Below are positions 26,500 through 34,559 of a stretch of 64,000 nucleotides of DNA, one piece after another. Where the stretch lies: contig NZ_JH719395.1 of assembly GCF_000271845.1 (NCBI RefSeq), positions 1,856,146-1,920,145 of the forward strand. Reading direction: 5' to 3'. Origin of the DNA: Rhizobium leguminosarum bv. trifolii WSM2297. Lineage in GTDB: Bacteria > Pseudomonadota > Alphaproteobacteria > Rhizobiales > Rhizobiaceae. The position numbers were made by a program, and so were the translations under genes. The notes beneath the pieces are model-generated. The model saw only the letters and a program-made list of their open reading frames with translations, was not told where the DNA came from and made no database searches. Numbering within the stretch: the stretch's first letter is position 1; every line of letters begins with the position of its first letter.

Positions 26500-28080
26500 T
26501 TATTTCAGAACGTAGACGTCATAAGTCTCATCGCTTCCGGCAACCGCTCCCAAACGCTTGACGAGGTTTGTCGCGCTCTGGAAGGCAGAAATGTCTTCCG
26601 GCGTTAGGGACAGTCGCCAGACGTAGCTTTTCACGCAGGGAGACGGGCGCGGCTATCTGATCAAGCCGCTGTGAAAGAAGAATGACGACAGGCACATGCT
26701 CGCTCTGCTGCAATCGATGCGCCGTTTGCAGAATATCGGCAAGGCTGAGCGAAAGCCGAGCGTTCCTTGTATATCGCACGATGGCGCCGAACCGCTCCTC
26801 CCGCAGCAGGTAAGTGCGATTGGAGACGTAATAGGGCAAGGCCTCCACGAGATAGTCTGGATCCGCCATGATGATCGCGTCCTTGAGATCAGGACGCGAT
26901 TGAATGAACGCACCTAGATCCTTGCTGCGGCTCAGGGGTATTTCGGCTACGAATGCCAGATTGACCCTTTCGATACCGGACACGACCTGCAGCGCCAGCA
27001 ATATCAGGAAGCAAAAACGCCCGAACTTTACGGGGCCGCCGACAGCCTCGATGCCAGGAACGCCCGCCCCGCGCCGTGTCAATGCCGTGATCGCGATCAG
27101 GAAAACCAGCCAGAGCACCTGATGTCTGTATCCGCCGGGATAGACAAGCGTAAAAAGCAACGAAAGCCCGAAGAGAACCATTGCCGCTGCGATCATCGCC
27201 GGTCGCCGGTTCGCCAGCGCCAACAGGCTGCCGAAGATGAGCACGGATATCAACGCTGAAAAAATACGTGAAGCCAACGGCGACGCAACGATCAATTCGA
27301 TGACGCTGTAAGGATAGAACCCCATAAAATGCGAGCTAGGCAGGACGAGAGCACGAATGACGAGTAAAGCGAAATTCTCGCCGCTGAGATCGTTCTGCCC
27401 CGTATCATTGAATGTCGGATAGACCGTTATCACACAGAGAACAACTCCAACCGCTGCAATGGCGGCGGCTGTAACGAAGCCCCGATATGCCGTCAGGGGA
27501 GACCTGGTCGCGTCAGAACCAAATCGAAAAACCAAAAAGCGAGAAAGCCGCCCACGAGGACGACCGAATGGACGTTGGTATTTGCCAGCAAGGCAAACAA
27601 CAGGCCGAGCAATATGCCGTTGCGTGCTCCTTTCTCCCAACTCAGGACAATGAGGAAAATGATCAGCATGCTGATGCCGTAGTTTCGCGACATCGCGGCA
27701 TAATCGAAAATCGAAAAGCTGCTGAACAATGACAGCAGCATAATGGACAGCGGCAGTTTCAGCCTGAAAACAAGAAGATAGGCCGAAGCCGCTGCGATCG
27801 TCAGCGCGACGATCTTCAGGACCACAGGCGAGCCGACCACGATATAGGCGGCGCGCAGCAGAATATACCAGAGAGCGGGATGACCCTCGCCATGCATCAG
27901 GCGAAGCATATCGATGAAATTGTCGCCCTGAAGAGCGAGCGACAGCGCGCGAACCTCGTCGCGCCAGACGATTTCAGACCAGCAAAGTGCAGCCGCCAGG
28001 GCAAGCCAGATGATGAAGATCAACGACTTGCCGAGCGCGGTCGATCGAGCTTCATCGACATCAGAGACAATCACGGCCAA
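26500..28080 (-). pseudogene. GT-C-like integral membrane protein, interrupted by two compensating frameshifts
   Basis: The N-terminal part (28080 to about 27500) encodes membrane spans with an acidic WRDEVRALSLAL motif after span 1 and a GEGHPALWYILLR block, resembling GT-C glycosyltransferases. It stops at a TGA right after a run of four C (27499-27496). One extra C would join it to the frame that continues from LTAYRGFVTAAAIAAVG through several more spans to about 26630. There a second shift, near a CCC run, is needed to reach the plausible C-terminus (YVWRLSLTPEDISAFQ ... DVYVLK, stop 26502-26500). The restored gene is 527 codons, with start and end in one frame. It is either a decayed gene or two homopolymer sequencing errors. 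The start codon (TTG 28080 or GTG 28074) is uncertain. Confidence 0.75.
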
Positions 28081-28164
28081 ATGACACTCAACCCAGTAAA
28101 CGAAAGTGTCGCGACAATATCGGCGAGGACATAATTTGACGTTAAGTCAATCGTGGAGTTCTGA

Positions 28165-28425
28165 TCAGCCTTCGGGAAACTGGGATTGTTCTTCTCTCTC
28201 AAGGAGATGAATATCCTCGGCCACATCTTCCATTCGCTTCAGCAAAGCGGCTTGGGCATCTCTCAGGCCTCGATTGTAGAAGTATGGCCCAATCTCCTCG
28301 GCGAAGAAATCGAGCAGGAATTCCGCCGGCAACGCGCCGATGGGATCGAGTTCCCGGTCGAAATAAGCGCGGATGCGCGAAACGATCTCAACCTTTTCTT
28401 CCCTAGAAAATTCGATCTTCTTCAT
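28165..28425 (-). CDS. DUF2164 family protein
   Basis: 86 aa. The sequence EKVEIVSRIRAYFDRELD followed by LPAEFLLDFFAEEIGPYFYN and RGLRDAQAALLKRMEDVAED matches DUF2164, a family of small helical cytoplasmic proteins of unknown function. It stands alone between the interrupted membrane gene and azlC. Confidence 0.9.
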   Translation of the reverse strand: MKKIEFSREEKVEIVSRIRAYFDRELDPIGALPAEFLLDFFAEEIGPYFYNRGLRDAQAALLKRMEDVAEDIHLLEREEQSQFPEG

Positions 28426-28558
28426 ACGTGCCTCTTTGCGAAAAGCGGTCAGGACCTTGATGGTTCAGCGAAATCGATTGGTCAATCAACGAAATTCAAT
28501 TGCCGTTTCAAGCCATAGTCCATAAGTGAAAGCTGAATTTCCAACAGGATCACCCCAT

Positions 28559-29290
28559 ATGAATCGCGCCGACTTTGTTGAAGGTTTGCGGGGCGGCTCC
28601 GCCGTTGCGCTGGCATCGGCGCCCTTCGGCGCACTGTTCGGGGCGCTCGCGGTCGAAAACGGCTTGTCGCTTCCCGAGGTCGCCTTCATGAGCGCCACTG
28701 TCTATGCCGGCGCCAGCCAGATGGTCGGCATCGAACTCTTCGGCCACAATGTCCATGCCTGGCTGATCGTGCTGTCGATCCTCGCCGTCAATTTCCGCCA
28801 TGTGCTCTATTCAGCGGCCTTGGCGCGCTACATCGGCCACTTCACGCCGGTCCAGAAATTCTTCACCTTCTTCCTGCTCGTCGATCCGCAATTTGCCGAA
28901 GCGGTGAAGCGCAGCGAGGCCGGCAGACCGCTGACCTTCGCCTGGTATTTCGGTTTCGGCATCATCATCTACATTCCTTGGGTGCTGATCAGCGTCGGCG
29001 GCGGCATGCTCGGCGGCTTCATCGGCGATCCCAAGGCGATCGGCCTCGATATCCTGCTGCCGGCCTATTTCCTCGGCATTGTCCTCGGCTTCCGCAAACG
29101 CGACAATTTCCTGCCGGTGGCGCTCGTCAGCGCGGTGGCTTCCGTGCTTGCCTATCGCTATGTCGGCTCACCCTGGCATGTCAGTCTCGGTGCGGCCGCC
29201 GGTATCGTGCTCGCCGCGCTGCTGCCATTGCCGCCACAGGAGCCCGATCTCGAAGCCGCTGCCCTGCAATCCGAAATGCACGAGGTCTGA
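28559..29290 (+). CDS. azlC: AzlC family branched-chain amino acid exporter, large subunit
   Basis: 243 aa with about seven membrane spans. The family core is clear: FVEGLRGGSAVALASAPFGA, FMSATVYAGASQMVGIEL and ILAVNFRHVLYSAALARYI. With AzlD it forms a branched-chain amino acid efflux permease. ATG 28559 is preferred (AGGA 9 nt upstream, conserved start) over the in-frame start 11 codons earlier. azlD follows after 3 nt. Confidence 0.93.
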   Translation: MNRADFVEGLRGGSAVALASAPFGALFGALAVENGLSLPEVAFMSATVYAGASQMVGIELFGHNVHAWLIVLSILAVNFRHVLYSAALARYIGHFTPVQKFFTFFLLVDPQFAEAVKRSEAGRPLTFAWYFGFGIIIYIPWVLISVGGGMLGGFIGDPKAIGLDILLPAYFLGIVLGFRKRDNFLPVALVSAVASVLAYRYVGSPWHVSLGAAAGIVLAALLPLPPQEPDLEAAALQSEMHEV

Positions 29291-29293
29291 GCC

Positions 29294-29602
29294 ATGGAAT
29301 TCGATCTTCACATGGCGCTCGTCATCCTCGCGGCCGCAGCCGCGACCTTTGCCACCCGCATCGGCGGCTATATCCTCATCACCCGGATGAAGAGCATACC
29401 GCCGCGCATGGAGGCGGCGCTGAATGCCGTACCGGCCGCCGTGCTGACAACGCTGGTCGCACCGGCCTTCTTCATCGGCGGCTGGGACTCGAAGCTGGCG
29501 CTGATCGCCGCCCTCTTCGTCGGCCTGCGTTTCACCCATACATGGATGCTGGTTGCCGCCTGGATTGTGGTGATGACCTGGCGCCACACGATCGGGGTCT
29601 GA
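29294..29602 (+). CDS. azlD: AzlD family branched-chain amino acid exporter, small subunit
   Basis: 102 aa with three membrane spans. ILAAAAATFATRIGGYILI, then a central PPRMEAALNAVPAAVLTTLV and a C-terminal TWMLVAAWIVVMTWRHTIGV are typical of AzlD. It starts 3 nt after azlC and is certainly cotranscribed with it. Confidence 0.93.
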   Translation: MEFDLHMALVILAAAAATFATRIGGYILITRMKSIPPRMEAALNAVPAAVLTTLVAPAFFIGGWDSKLALIAALFVGLRFTHTWMLVAAWIVVMTWRHTIGV

Positions 29603-29624
29603 GCGCTAGCGGCACGGCCAGCGC
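29603..29624. terminator. imperfect hairpin between azlD and the aminopeptidase gene
   Basis: GCGCTAGC (29603-29610) pairs with GCCAGCGC (29617-29624) with one A-C mismatch, immediately after the azlD stop and before the convergent gene's end. Possible shared terminator; no strong T-run. Confidence 0.4.
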
Positions 29625-29638
29625 CCAGGCACTTTCCC

Positions 29639-31474
29639 TTAGTATTCCAGCGGCAGCGTCGCGTTTTCGAGCCACGCCTTGACATCGTGACCGTGGATCA
29701 GCGGCATCAGCGCTTCGCGAGTGCGGCTGTGATAGTCGTTGAACCAGTGCAACTCGTCATGGGTGAGAAGCTCTGGAATGACGAGACTGCGGTCGATCGG
29801 GCAGAAAGTCAGCGTTTCAAAGCCGAGCATGGCCGCATCGCCGCCATCGATCTCTTCGGCAGCGCGCACATAGATCAGGTTCTCGATGCGGATGCCGAAG
29901 CTGCCGGGCCGGTAATAGCCAGGCTCGTTCGACAGGATCATACCGGGCAGCAGTTCCTGCGTCGAAAGCCTGGAGATGCGCTGCGGCCCCTCATGCACCG
30001 AGAGATAGGAGCCGACGCCATGGCCGGTGCCATGGGCGAAATCGGCGCCGGCCCGCCACAAAGCGATGCGGGCCAGCGGATCGAGGTCGCAGCCGCGTGT
30101 GCCTTTCGGGAAACGCGCCGTGCTGATCTGGATCATCCCCTTCAGCACCAGCGTGAAGAAGCGGCGATGCTCTTCCGAGACGGTGCCGATACCGACCGTG
30201 CGTGTGATGTCGGTCGTGCCGTTGATATATTGCGCGCCTGAGTCGATCAGGAAAAGTTCGCCGGCTTCGATTATCCGGTTGGTTTCGGTGGTCACCCGGT
30301 AATGCATGATCGCCGCATGTTCGCCGGCACCGGAAATCGTGTCGAAGGAAATGTCCTTCAACGGGTTCTGCATGTTTTGGCCGACGCGGGCGCGCGCCGC
30401 TTCGAGATGCTCTGCGGCGGCAATCTCGCTGACCGTGCCGGGTTTTGTCTGCGACAGCCAATAGAGAAATTCCACCATCGCCGCCCCATCCTGCAGATGC
30501 GCGGCGGCCGAGCCGTTGATCTCGACCTCGTTCTTCACCGCGCGCGGCAGCTTGGCGGGATCAGTACCCTCCACCACTTCGCCGCCCGCCTTGCGGATGA
30601 TCTCGGCCAGCGCATAGGAGGCGATATCGGGGTCGATCAGCACACGGCCGCCGTCCCTGGAAACGGCAGCGAGCCTCTCCTCCAGCGCCGACGGCGGCAG
30701 CTGTGTGCAGATCTGCGCGAGATAGGCCTCAGGCTCGATGCCGGTCTTGCGCTTGTCGAGGAAAAGATCGGCCCGCCCGTCGGCATGGACGATAGCGCGC
30801 GCCAGCGGATGCGGCGTATGCGGCACGTCGGCGCCGCGAATATTGAAGGTCCAGGCGACCGAGGAGGGATCGGCAATCAGCACTGCCGCCAGATTCTTCT
30901 TCGAAAGGTCGGCGGCGATCGTCGCGATTTTATCCCTGGCAAGCAGGCCTGCCTGCGCGACATTCTGGATGCTGACCGCGCCGAGCGGCTCGGCCGGCCG
31001 GTCGCCCCAGAGCCTGTCGAGCGGATTGTGCGGCAGGAAGACCAGCGTGCCGCCGATCTGCGAAAGCGCTCGTTCCAAACGGCGCACCTCGGCACCCGCA
31101 TGCAGCCAGGGATCGATGCCGAGCCGAAGCCCCTTGGCTCCGTTTGCGGCCAGCCAGAGATGCGGCGGCTCGTTGACGAGATCGCCGCCCGAGAAGACCG
31201 CCCCGTCGACCTGATCGGCAAGCTGCGTCACATAGCGCCCGTCGACGAAGACGATTGCCTGCGTGCGCAGGATCATCGCAATGCCGGCCGAGCCGGTGAA
31301 ACCGGTCAGCCATGCCAAGCGCTCCGAACATGCCGGAACATATTCGCCGTTGAACTCATCGGCACGCGGCACGAGGAAGGCGTCGATGCCGAGCGAATCG
31401 AAAGCAGCGCGCAGCGCCGATACGCGATCCCTGCCGAATTGCGGCGTGGAAGTAACCTCGAAAGACTGAAACAT
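29639..31474 (-). CDS. aminopeptidase P family protein (M24 Xaa-Pro aminopeptidase)
   Basis: 611 aa. Two creatinase-N-like domains precede the M24 pita-bread catalytic domain. Metal ligands are visible: Asp in LFLIDSGAQYINGTTDITRT (two Asp), His in AHGTGHGVGSYLSVHEGPQR, Glu in ILSNEPGYYRPGSFGIRIEN and the second Glu in the same segment. It removes an N-terminal residue before proline. The ATG at 31474 gives the usual family length; the 17 codons upstream in frame are unlikely. Confidence 0.94.
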   Translation of the reverse strand: MFQSFEVTSTPQFGRDRVSALRAAFDSLGIDAFLVPRADEFNGEYVPACSERLAWLTGFTGSAGIAMILRTQAIVFVDGRYVTQLADQVDGAVFSGGDLVNEPPHLWLAANGAKGLRLGIDPWLHAGAEVRRLERALSQIGGTLVFLPHNPLDRLWGDRPAEPLGAVSIQNVAQAGLLARDKIATIAADLSKKNLAAVLIADPSSVAWTFNIRGADVPHTPHPLARAIVHADGRADLFLDKRKTGIEPEAYLAQICTQLPPSALEERLAAVSRDGGRVLIDPDIASYALAEIIRKAGGEVVEGTDPAKLPRAVKNEVEINGSAAAHLQDGAAMVEFLYWLSQTKPGTVSEIAAAEHLEAARARVGQNMQNPLKDISFDTISGAGEHAAIMHYRVTTETNRIIEAGELFLIDSGAQYINGTTDITRTVGIGTVSEEHRRFFTLVLKGMIQISTARFPKGTRGCDLDPLARIALWRAGADFAHGTGHGVGSYLSVHEGPQRISRLSTQELLPGMILSNEPGYYRPGSFGIRIENLIYVRAAEEIDGGDAAMLGFETLTFCPIDRSLVIPELLTHDELHWFNDYHSRTREALMPLIHGHDVKAWLENATLPLEY

Positions 31475-31597
31475 ACTGAAAACCCGAATGGTTGAGACGA
31501 ATCCGGCAAATGGGATGCCTGCCATGTTAGCGAAATTTCAATCGATGGGGAGAAAAAGCGACGAAACGACTCGAAACCCTCGATGCCGCCCAATATT

Positions 31598-31626
31598 TTG
31601 ACAGAACTGTGACGCGAAAAGTTAAT
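31598..31626 (+). promoter_or_regulatory. candidate housekeeping promoter (P1) for the 57-aa gene and small RNA
   Basis: TTGACA (31598-31603) and GTTAAT (31621-31626) are separated by exactly 17 nt, a good sigma-70-type match. A second -10-like CTATAT lies at 31697-31702 with a poor -35. Both precede the 57-aa ORF at 31753. Confidence 0.5.
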
Positions 31627-31642
31627 TTGGCACGCTTTATGC
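31627..31642 (+). promoter_or_regulatory. candidate sigma-54 (RpoN) promoter
   Basis: TTGGCACGCTTTATGC has GG and GC separated by exactly 10 nt with the TGGCACG -24 element intact; the -12 element is ATGCA instead of TTGCA. It would start transcription near 31653. It overlaps no coding region but competes with the sigma-70-like match just upstream. Confidence 0.4.
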
Positions 31643-31752
31643 ATTAGCCGCATGGCTCCCATGAGCGAAACCCTCTGCCTCCGGATTTCAAAATAGCTAT
31701 ATAGCAGCCATCGAACGGTTCGCGATGAACCGGCAACAAAGGAATTTTTGAA

Positions 31753-31926
31753 ATGACCGCCTCTCTCTCGCGCTTCGCATATAGCAGCCCGGTGCAGGCT
31801 GGCGAACGCCAGACCGTGCGTCACGTGATCGGCGCCCGCCGCCCGCAGAACGAGGACAGCCTCAAGCTGCTCGGCGCCGGCCAGCGCGCCGCCCGCCACA
31901 AGGGCACCCCCAGCTACGCGTTCTAA
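31753..31926 (+). CDS. 57-aa basic protein, unknown function
   Basis: 57 codons from ATG 31753 to TAA 31924-31926, with AAAGGA 9 nt upstream. The product is basic (eight Arg, two Lys, two His against three acidic residues) and contains VRHVIGARRPQNEDSLKLLG and GQRAARHKGTPSYAF; no membrane segment. I recognise no family; it lacks the DUF1127 signature seen next to comparable small RNAs in other alphaproteobacteria. Its reality is supported by the ribosome site, the promoter-like motifs and the immediately following structured RNA with a strong terminator. Confidence 0.65.
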   Translation: MTASLSRFAYSSPVQAGERQTVRHVIGARRPQNEDSLKLLGAGQRAARHKGTPSYAF

Positions 31927-31929
31927 GTC

Positions 31930-32069
31930 TGAAAGCCCGTCCGTCTCCTCCCTCCCGGACCGGCCTATTGGAATGCAGTAGAGCCCGCTCGAGCGCTCCT
32001 CCTCCTTGAGCTCGCGGGCATTGACCGGATAGACCGGTCCAAGGCGGTGCCATCGGCACCGCCTTTTTT
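31930..32069 (+). ncRNA. probable small RNA with two anti-Shine-Dalgarno hairpin loops
   Basis: Four consecutive hairpins follow the 57-aa stop codon. Hairpin 1: stem GTCCG (31939-31943)/CGGAC (31956-31960), loop UCUCCUCCCUCC. Hairpin 2: GCCCGC (31983-31988) and GAGC (31991-31994), with a 2-nt bulge between, pair with GCTC (32010-32013) and GCGGGC (32014-32019); loop GCUCCUCCUCCUUGA. Hairpin 3: GACCGG (32023-32028)/CCGGTC (32034-32039), loop AUAGA. Hairpin 4: the Rho-independent terminator. Exposed CCUCC loops are complementary to ribosome-binding sites, as in the alphaproteobacterial alpha-r14 / cuckoo / CcsR small RNAs. It may be processed from the 57-aa mRNA or have its own start; the 5' end is not determinable by eye. 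Confidence 0.7.
32041..32069 (+). terminator. strong Rho-independent terminator of the 57-aa gene / small RNA
   Basis: AAGGCGGTGCC (32041-32051) pairs perfectly with GGCACCGCCTT (32055-32065), loop ATC, followed by a run of T ending at 32069. Confidence 0.95.
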
Positions 32070-32170
32070 GTTTTTGGAAGACTTTCCTTCAAGATAGAGC
32101 GAGAAGCGGTTTCATTTCCGATGCCATCCATCAATTTGGCCGGAAGTTTGGCAAAGCGCCACTCCACCCT

Positions 32171-32307
32171 CCCTCATTCCTGTGCTTGTCACAGGAATCC
32201 AGTGCGCCCAAGTCCTTGGGCGCGGAAGACTTCCTCGCAGGTGTGAACGTTATTCACCGCGCGGACGCGCGGTGGCTGGATTCCTGTGACAAGCACAGGA
32301 ATGAGGG
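32171..32307 (-). repeat. RIME-like intergenic mosaic element, copy 2 (inverted relative to copies 1, 3 and 4)
   Basis: A 137-nt element with the same terminal hairpin arms as copy 1. The GCGCCCAAG/CTTGGGCGC-type hairpin comes first and the CACCGCGC-type hairpin second, so it is in the opposite orientation. It lies between the convergent small-RNA locus and prmA. Confidence 0.88.
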
Positions 32308-32421
32308 AGGAGAAATGCATGCTCCTATCCGCACAAACTGACTTCGTGAGGGTGGGGAGGAGACGTTACACCTCAAGCAAGACAGTATTGCAGGACAAGC
32401 CCCTCGCCTCACCACCCAAAA

Positions 32422-33300
32422 TCAGGGCCGATCGAAATGGATCGTCACCCAGCCGTTCCGCCAGATCGTCCGGACATGCCGGAGCCTCGCGCCGCTATAG
32501 GCGGCGATCACCTTCCAGCGCTGCGCCGCGAGAATCCCCGAAAGGATGACCGATCCGCCGGGCGCCAAATGCGTCGCAAGCTTCGGCGCCATGCGGATCA
32601 GCGGCCGAGCGAGAATGTTGGCGATGATGAGATCGAAGGGACCATGCTCGGAAAAGGCCGTCGAATGAAAGCCAGGCGCGGTCCGGGTGACGACGCCCGA
32701 GGCGATGCCGTTGCGGCGCACGTTTTCTGCCGCCACCCGCGTCGCAATCGGGTCGATGTCGGTCGCCAGCACCGGTATGTTCTTAAGCTTGCGCACTGCA
32801 ATCGCCAGCACGCCGCTACCGGTACCGAGATCGAGCGCGTTGCGGACCGGACGCGAGCGCACCACGGCGTCGATCGCCTCGAGGCAGCCGGCCGTCGTGC
32901 CGTGATGGCCGGTTCCGAAGGCCTGGCCGGCATCGATCTCGATGGCAATATCGCCGGGGCGCACCTTGTCGCGGTCATGTGAGCCATGCACCAGGAAGCG
33001 CCCTGCCCTGACGGGCTTCAGCCCCTCCAGCGACTTCACCACCCAGTCGACATCAGGGATGACTTCCCGCTCCAGCCGGCTATCGGGAAAGGCGGCCTGC
33101 AATGCGTCCTCGACGCGGGAATGCACTTCGGCCTCATCCTCGGCCATCATATAGATCGAGGCTTCCCAGATGTCTTTCTTCTCGTCGATCTCGGTGGTGC
33201 CGATGGCGAAGTCTTCTTCGCCGAAGACCGCGCTCAGAAGGTCGAGGATCTCTTCGGCCTTGCTTTCGGTCGTCGTCACGTAAAGGCGGATTTCACTCAC
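32422..33300 (-). CDS. prmA: ribosomal protein L11 methyltransferase
   Basis: 292 aa from a GTG start. After the N-terminal domain, the SAM-binding core is clear: GQAFGTGHHGTTAGCLEAID, then NALDLGTGSGVLAIAVRKL (motif I) and PFDLIIANILARPLIRMAP (the NPP-like motif IV region as NILA). It trimethylates ribosomal protein L11 on several amino groups. Confidence 0.95.
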   Translation of the reverse strand: MSEIRLYVTTTESKAEEILDLLSAVFGEEDFAIGTTEIDEKKDIWEASIYMMAEDEAEVHSRVEDALQAAFPDSRLEREVIPDVDWVVKSLEGLKPVRAGRFLVHGSHDRDKVRPGDIAIEIDAGQAFGTGHHGTTAGCLEAIDAVVRSRPVRNALDLGTGSGVLAIAVRKLKNIPVLATDIDPIATRVAAENVRRNGIASGVVTRTAPGFHSTAFSEHGPFDLIIANILARPLIRMAPKLATHLAPGGSVILSGILAAQRWKVIAAYSGARLRHVRTIWRNGWVTIHFDRP

Positions 33301-33368
33301 GATAGGCGGTCTTTCCCGTTTCCGTTGCCCGCCACGGGTCGAGTCAACGCCCCATCACGTTGAAACCA

Positions 33369-33971
33369 TCACCCCTTGCTGACGAGATTCTCCAGCTTCT
33401 TTACCGCCGTGTCCGGGTTTTCGCCATAGGCGATCGTTCCGGCAAACCGCCCGGCTGAATCGAGCAGGAAGACCGAAGCGGTATGATCCATCGTATAGTC
33501 GCCGTTCGGATCCTTCTCATCGACCGGCACCTTCTTGGCGTAGACGCGAAAACCCTTGATGACCTCGGCAATCTTTTCGGGCGCGCCTGAAATGCCGGTG
33601 ATGCGCTTGGAGACGTTGGAAACGTACTCATTCATGATTTGGGGCGTGTCGCGCTCCGGATCGACGGTCACGAAGTAAGCCTGCAGCTTATCGCCCTTCG
33701 GATCGACCTTCTCCATCCAGCCGTTCAGCTCGAAAAGCGTCGTCGGGCAGACTTCGGGGCAATGGGTGAAACCGAAGAACAGCGCCGTCGGCTTGCCGCG
33801 CAGCGCCTGCTCGGTGATCGGCTGGCCGCTCTGCGAGACCAGGGTGAAAGGAACACCGAAGGGCGCCTCCGCCGCCACATCCCCCGATTTCAAAGGATAC
33901 CACCTGACCCAGCCGAGAACTCCGGCAAGTATCAGGACACCGACCCAGACGGCGATGCGAAATGTCTTCAT
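33369..33971 (-). CDS. SCO1/SenC family copper chaperone
   Basis: 200 aa. An N-terminal anchor (IAVWVGVLILAGVLGWV) is followed by a thioredoxin-like domain with the copper-binding CPEVC (Cys71, Cys75) in FFGFTHCPEVCPTTLFEL, the DPERDTP stretch and the conserved His in YTMDHTASVFLLD. It delivers copper to, or reduces cysteines of, the cytochrome c oxidase Cu-A site in the periplasm. The ATG at 33971 begins the anchor; the longer frame is rejected. Confidence 0.94.
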   Translation of the reverse strand: MKTFRIAVWVGVLILAGVLGWVRWYPLKSGDVAAEAPFGVPFTLVSQSGQPITEQALRGKPTALFFGFTHCPEVCPTTLFELNGWMEKVDPKGDKLQAYFVTVDPERDTPQIMNEYVSNVSKRITGISGAPEKIAEVIKGFRVYAKKVPVDEKDPNGDYTMDHTASVFLLDSAGRFAGTIAYGENPDTAVKKLENLVSKG

Positions 33972-34116
33972 TGGAATGATCCTCGATCCCGGCGGTATGC
34001 GCCGCCGCCCCATGGCCCCCGCGTGATTATAGTCTCGGCCGGACGCGCGCAATTCAAGAATATGTTTTCTGACCCGTGATGAATTGCCTCACCTACTCGG
34101 ATCGGCGGCGACGGTG

Positions 34117-34557
34117 GAAACGCGCGAACGCGCCACGGGCGCCGCCAAAAATATCAAGATCTTAATCGAACAATCCGGCGACGAGATGCGGATCGGCGGC
34201 GAATTGGCAACGGCTGCGTGCGAAGATGTTTTGCCGATCGGCGAACATGTTAAATCAATCGTAACCTCTACGCGCGAACAATCGGTTTAACTGAACGAAA
34301 TCGATACGTCGATCAGGCAGATGGTCAGGTCACTGAGACGGCGGCCGCAAGCCATCGACGCGGAAAACGCGACTGATCAGTTTCAAGACCGGCAGGGCAT
34401 GAGCGCCCGGCAAACGCCGCGAGAGGCAAATGCCGCCTCGCATTCGAGACCATCTCCCGCGCGCAGCCCGATCGGCAGTGCAGCGGGCGCCTTCAACGGC
34501 GGTTCTGCCGCCAAAGCCATCGCTTCTCCCGCCGGGGACAACTGGGAAGAATTCTGA
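34117..34557 (+). pseudogene. remnant of a methyl-accepting chemotaxis protein (C-terminal end)
   Basis: Read in one frame, RERATGAAKNIKILIEQSGD resembles the MCP signalling-domain end (the usual RSADAAKEIKxLI block), and VKSIVTSTREQSV followed by LNEIDTSIRQM matches its last helix. A TAA at 34288-34290 interrupts these, and the usual QNAAM-type segment is unrecognisable. The tail ends in GDNWEEF, the type of C-terminus rhizobial receptors carry for methylation enzymes. The upstream nine-tenths of a receptor is absent. An intact cheW follows 2 nt later, as in real mcp-cheW pairs. Confidence 0.78.
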
Positions 34558-34559
34558 TC

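Larger units (their letters stand above)
31927..32421. other. convergent intergenic region: small RNA plus repeat copy 2
   Basis: 495 bp after the 57-aa gene. It contains the structured RNA (about 31930-32069) and repeat copy 2 (32171-32307). The remaining bases up to the prmA stop show no gene. Confidence 0.8.

Noticed and set aside
32171..32307. Repeat copy 2 as part of the small RNA
   Set aside because: The strong terminator at 32041-32069 lies before it, so it should not be in the same transcript.
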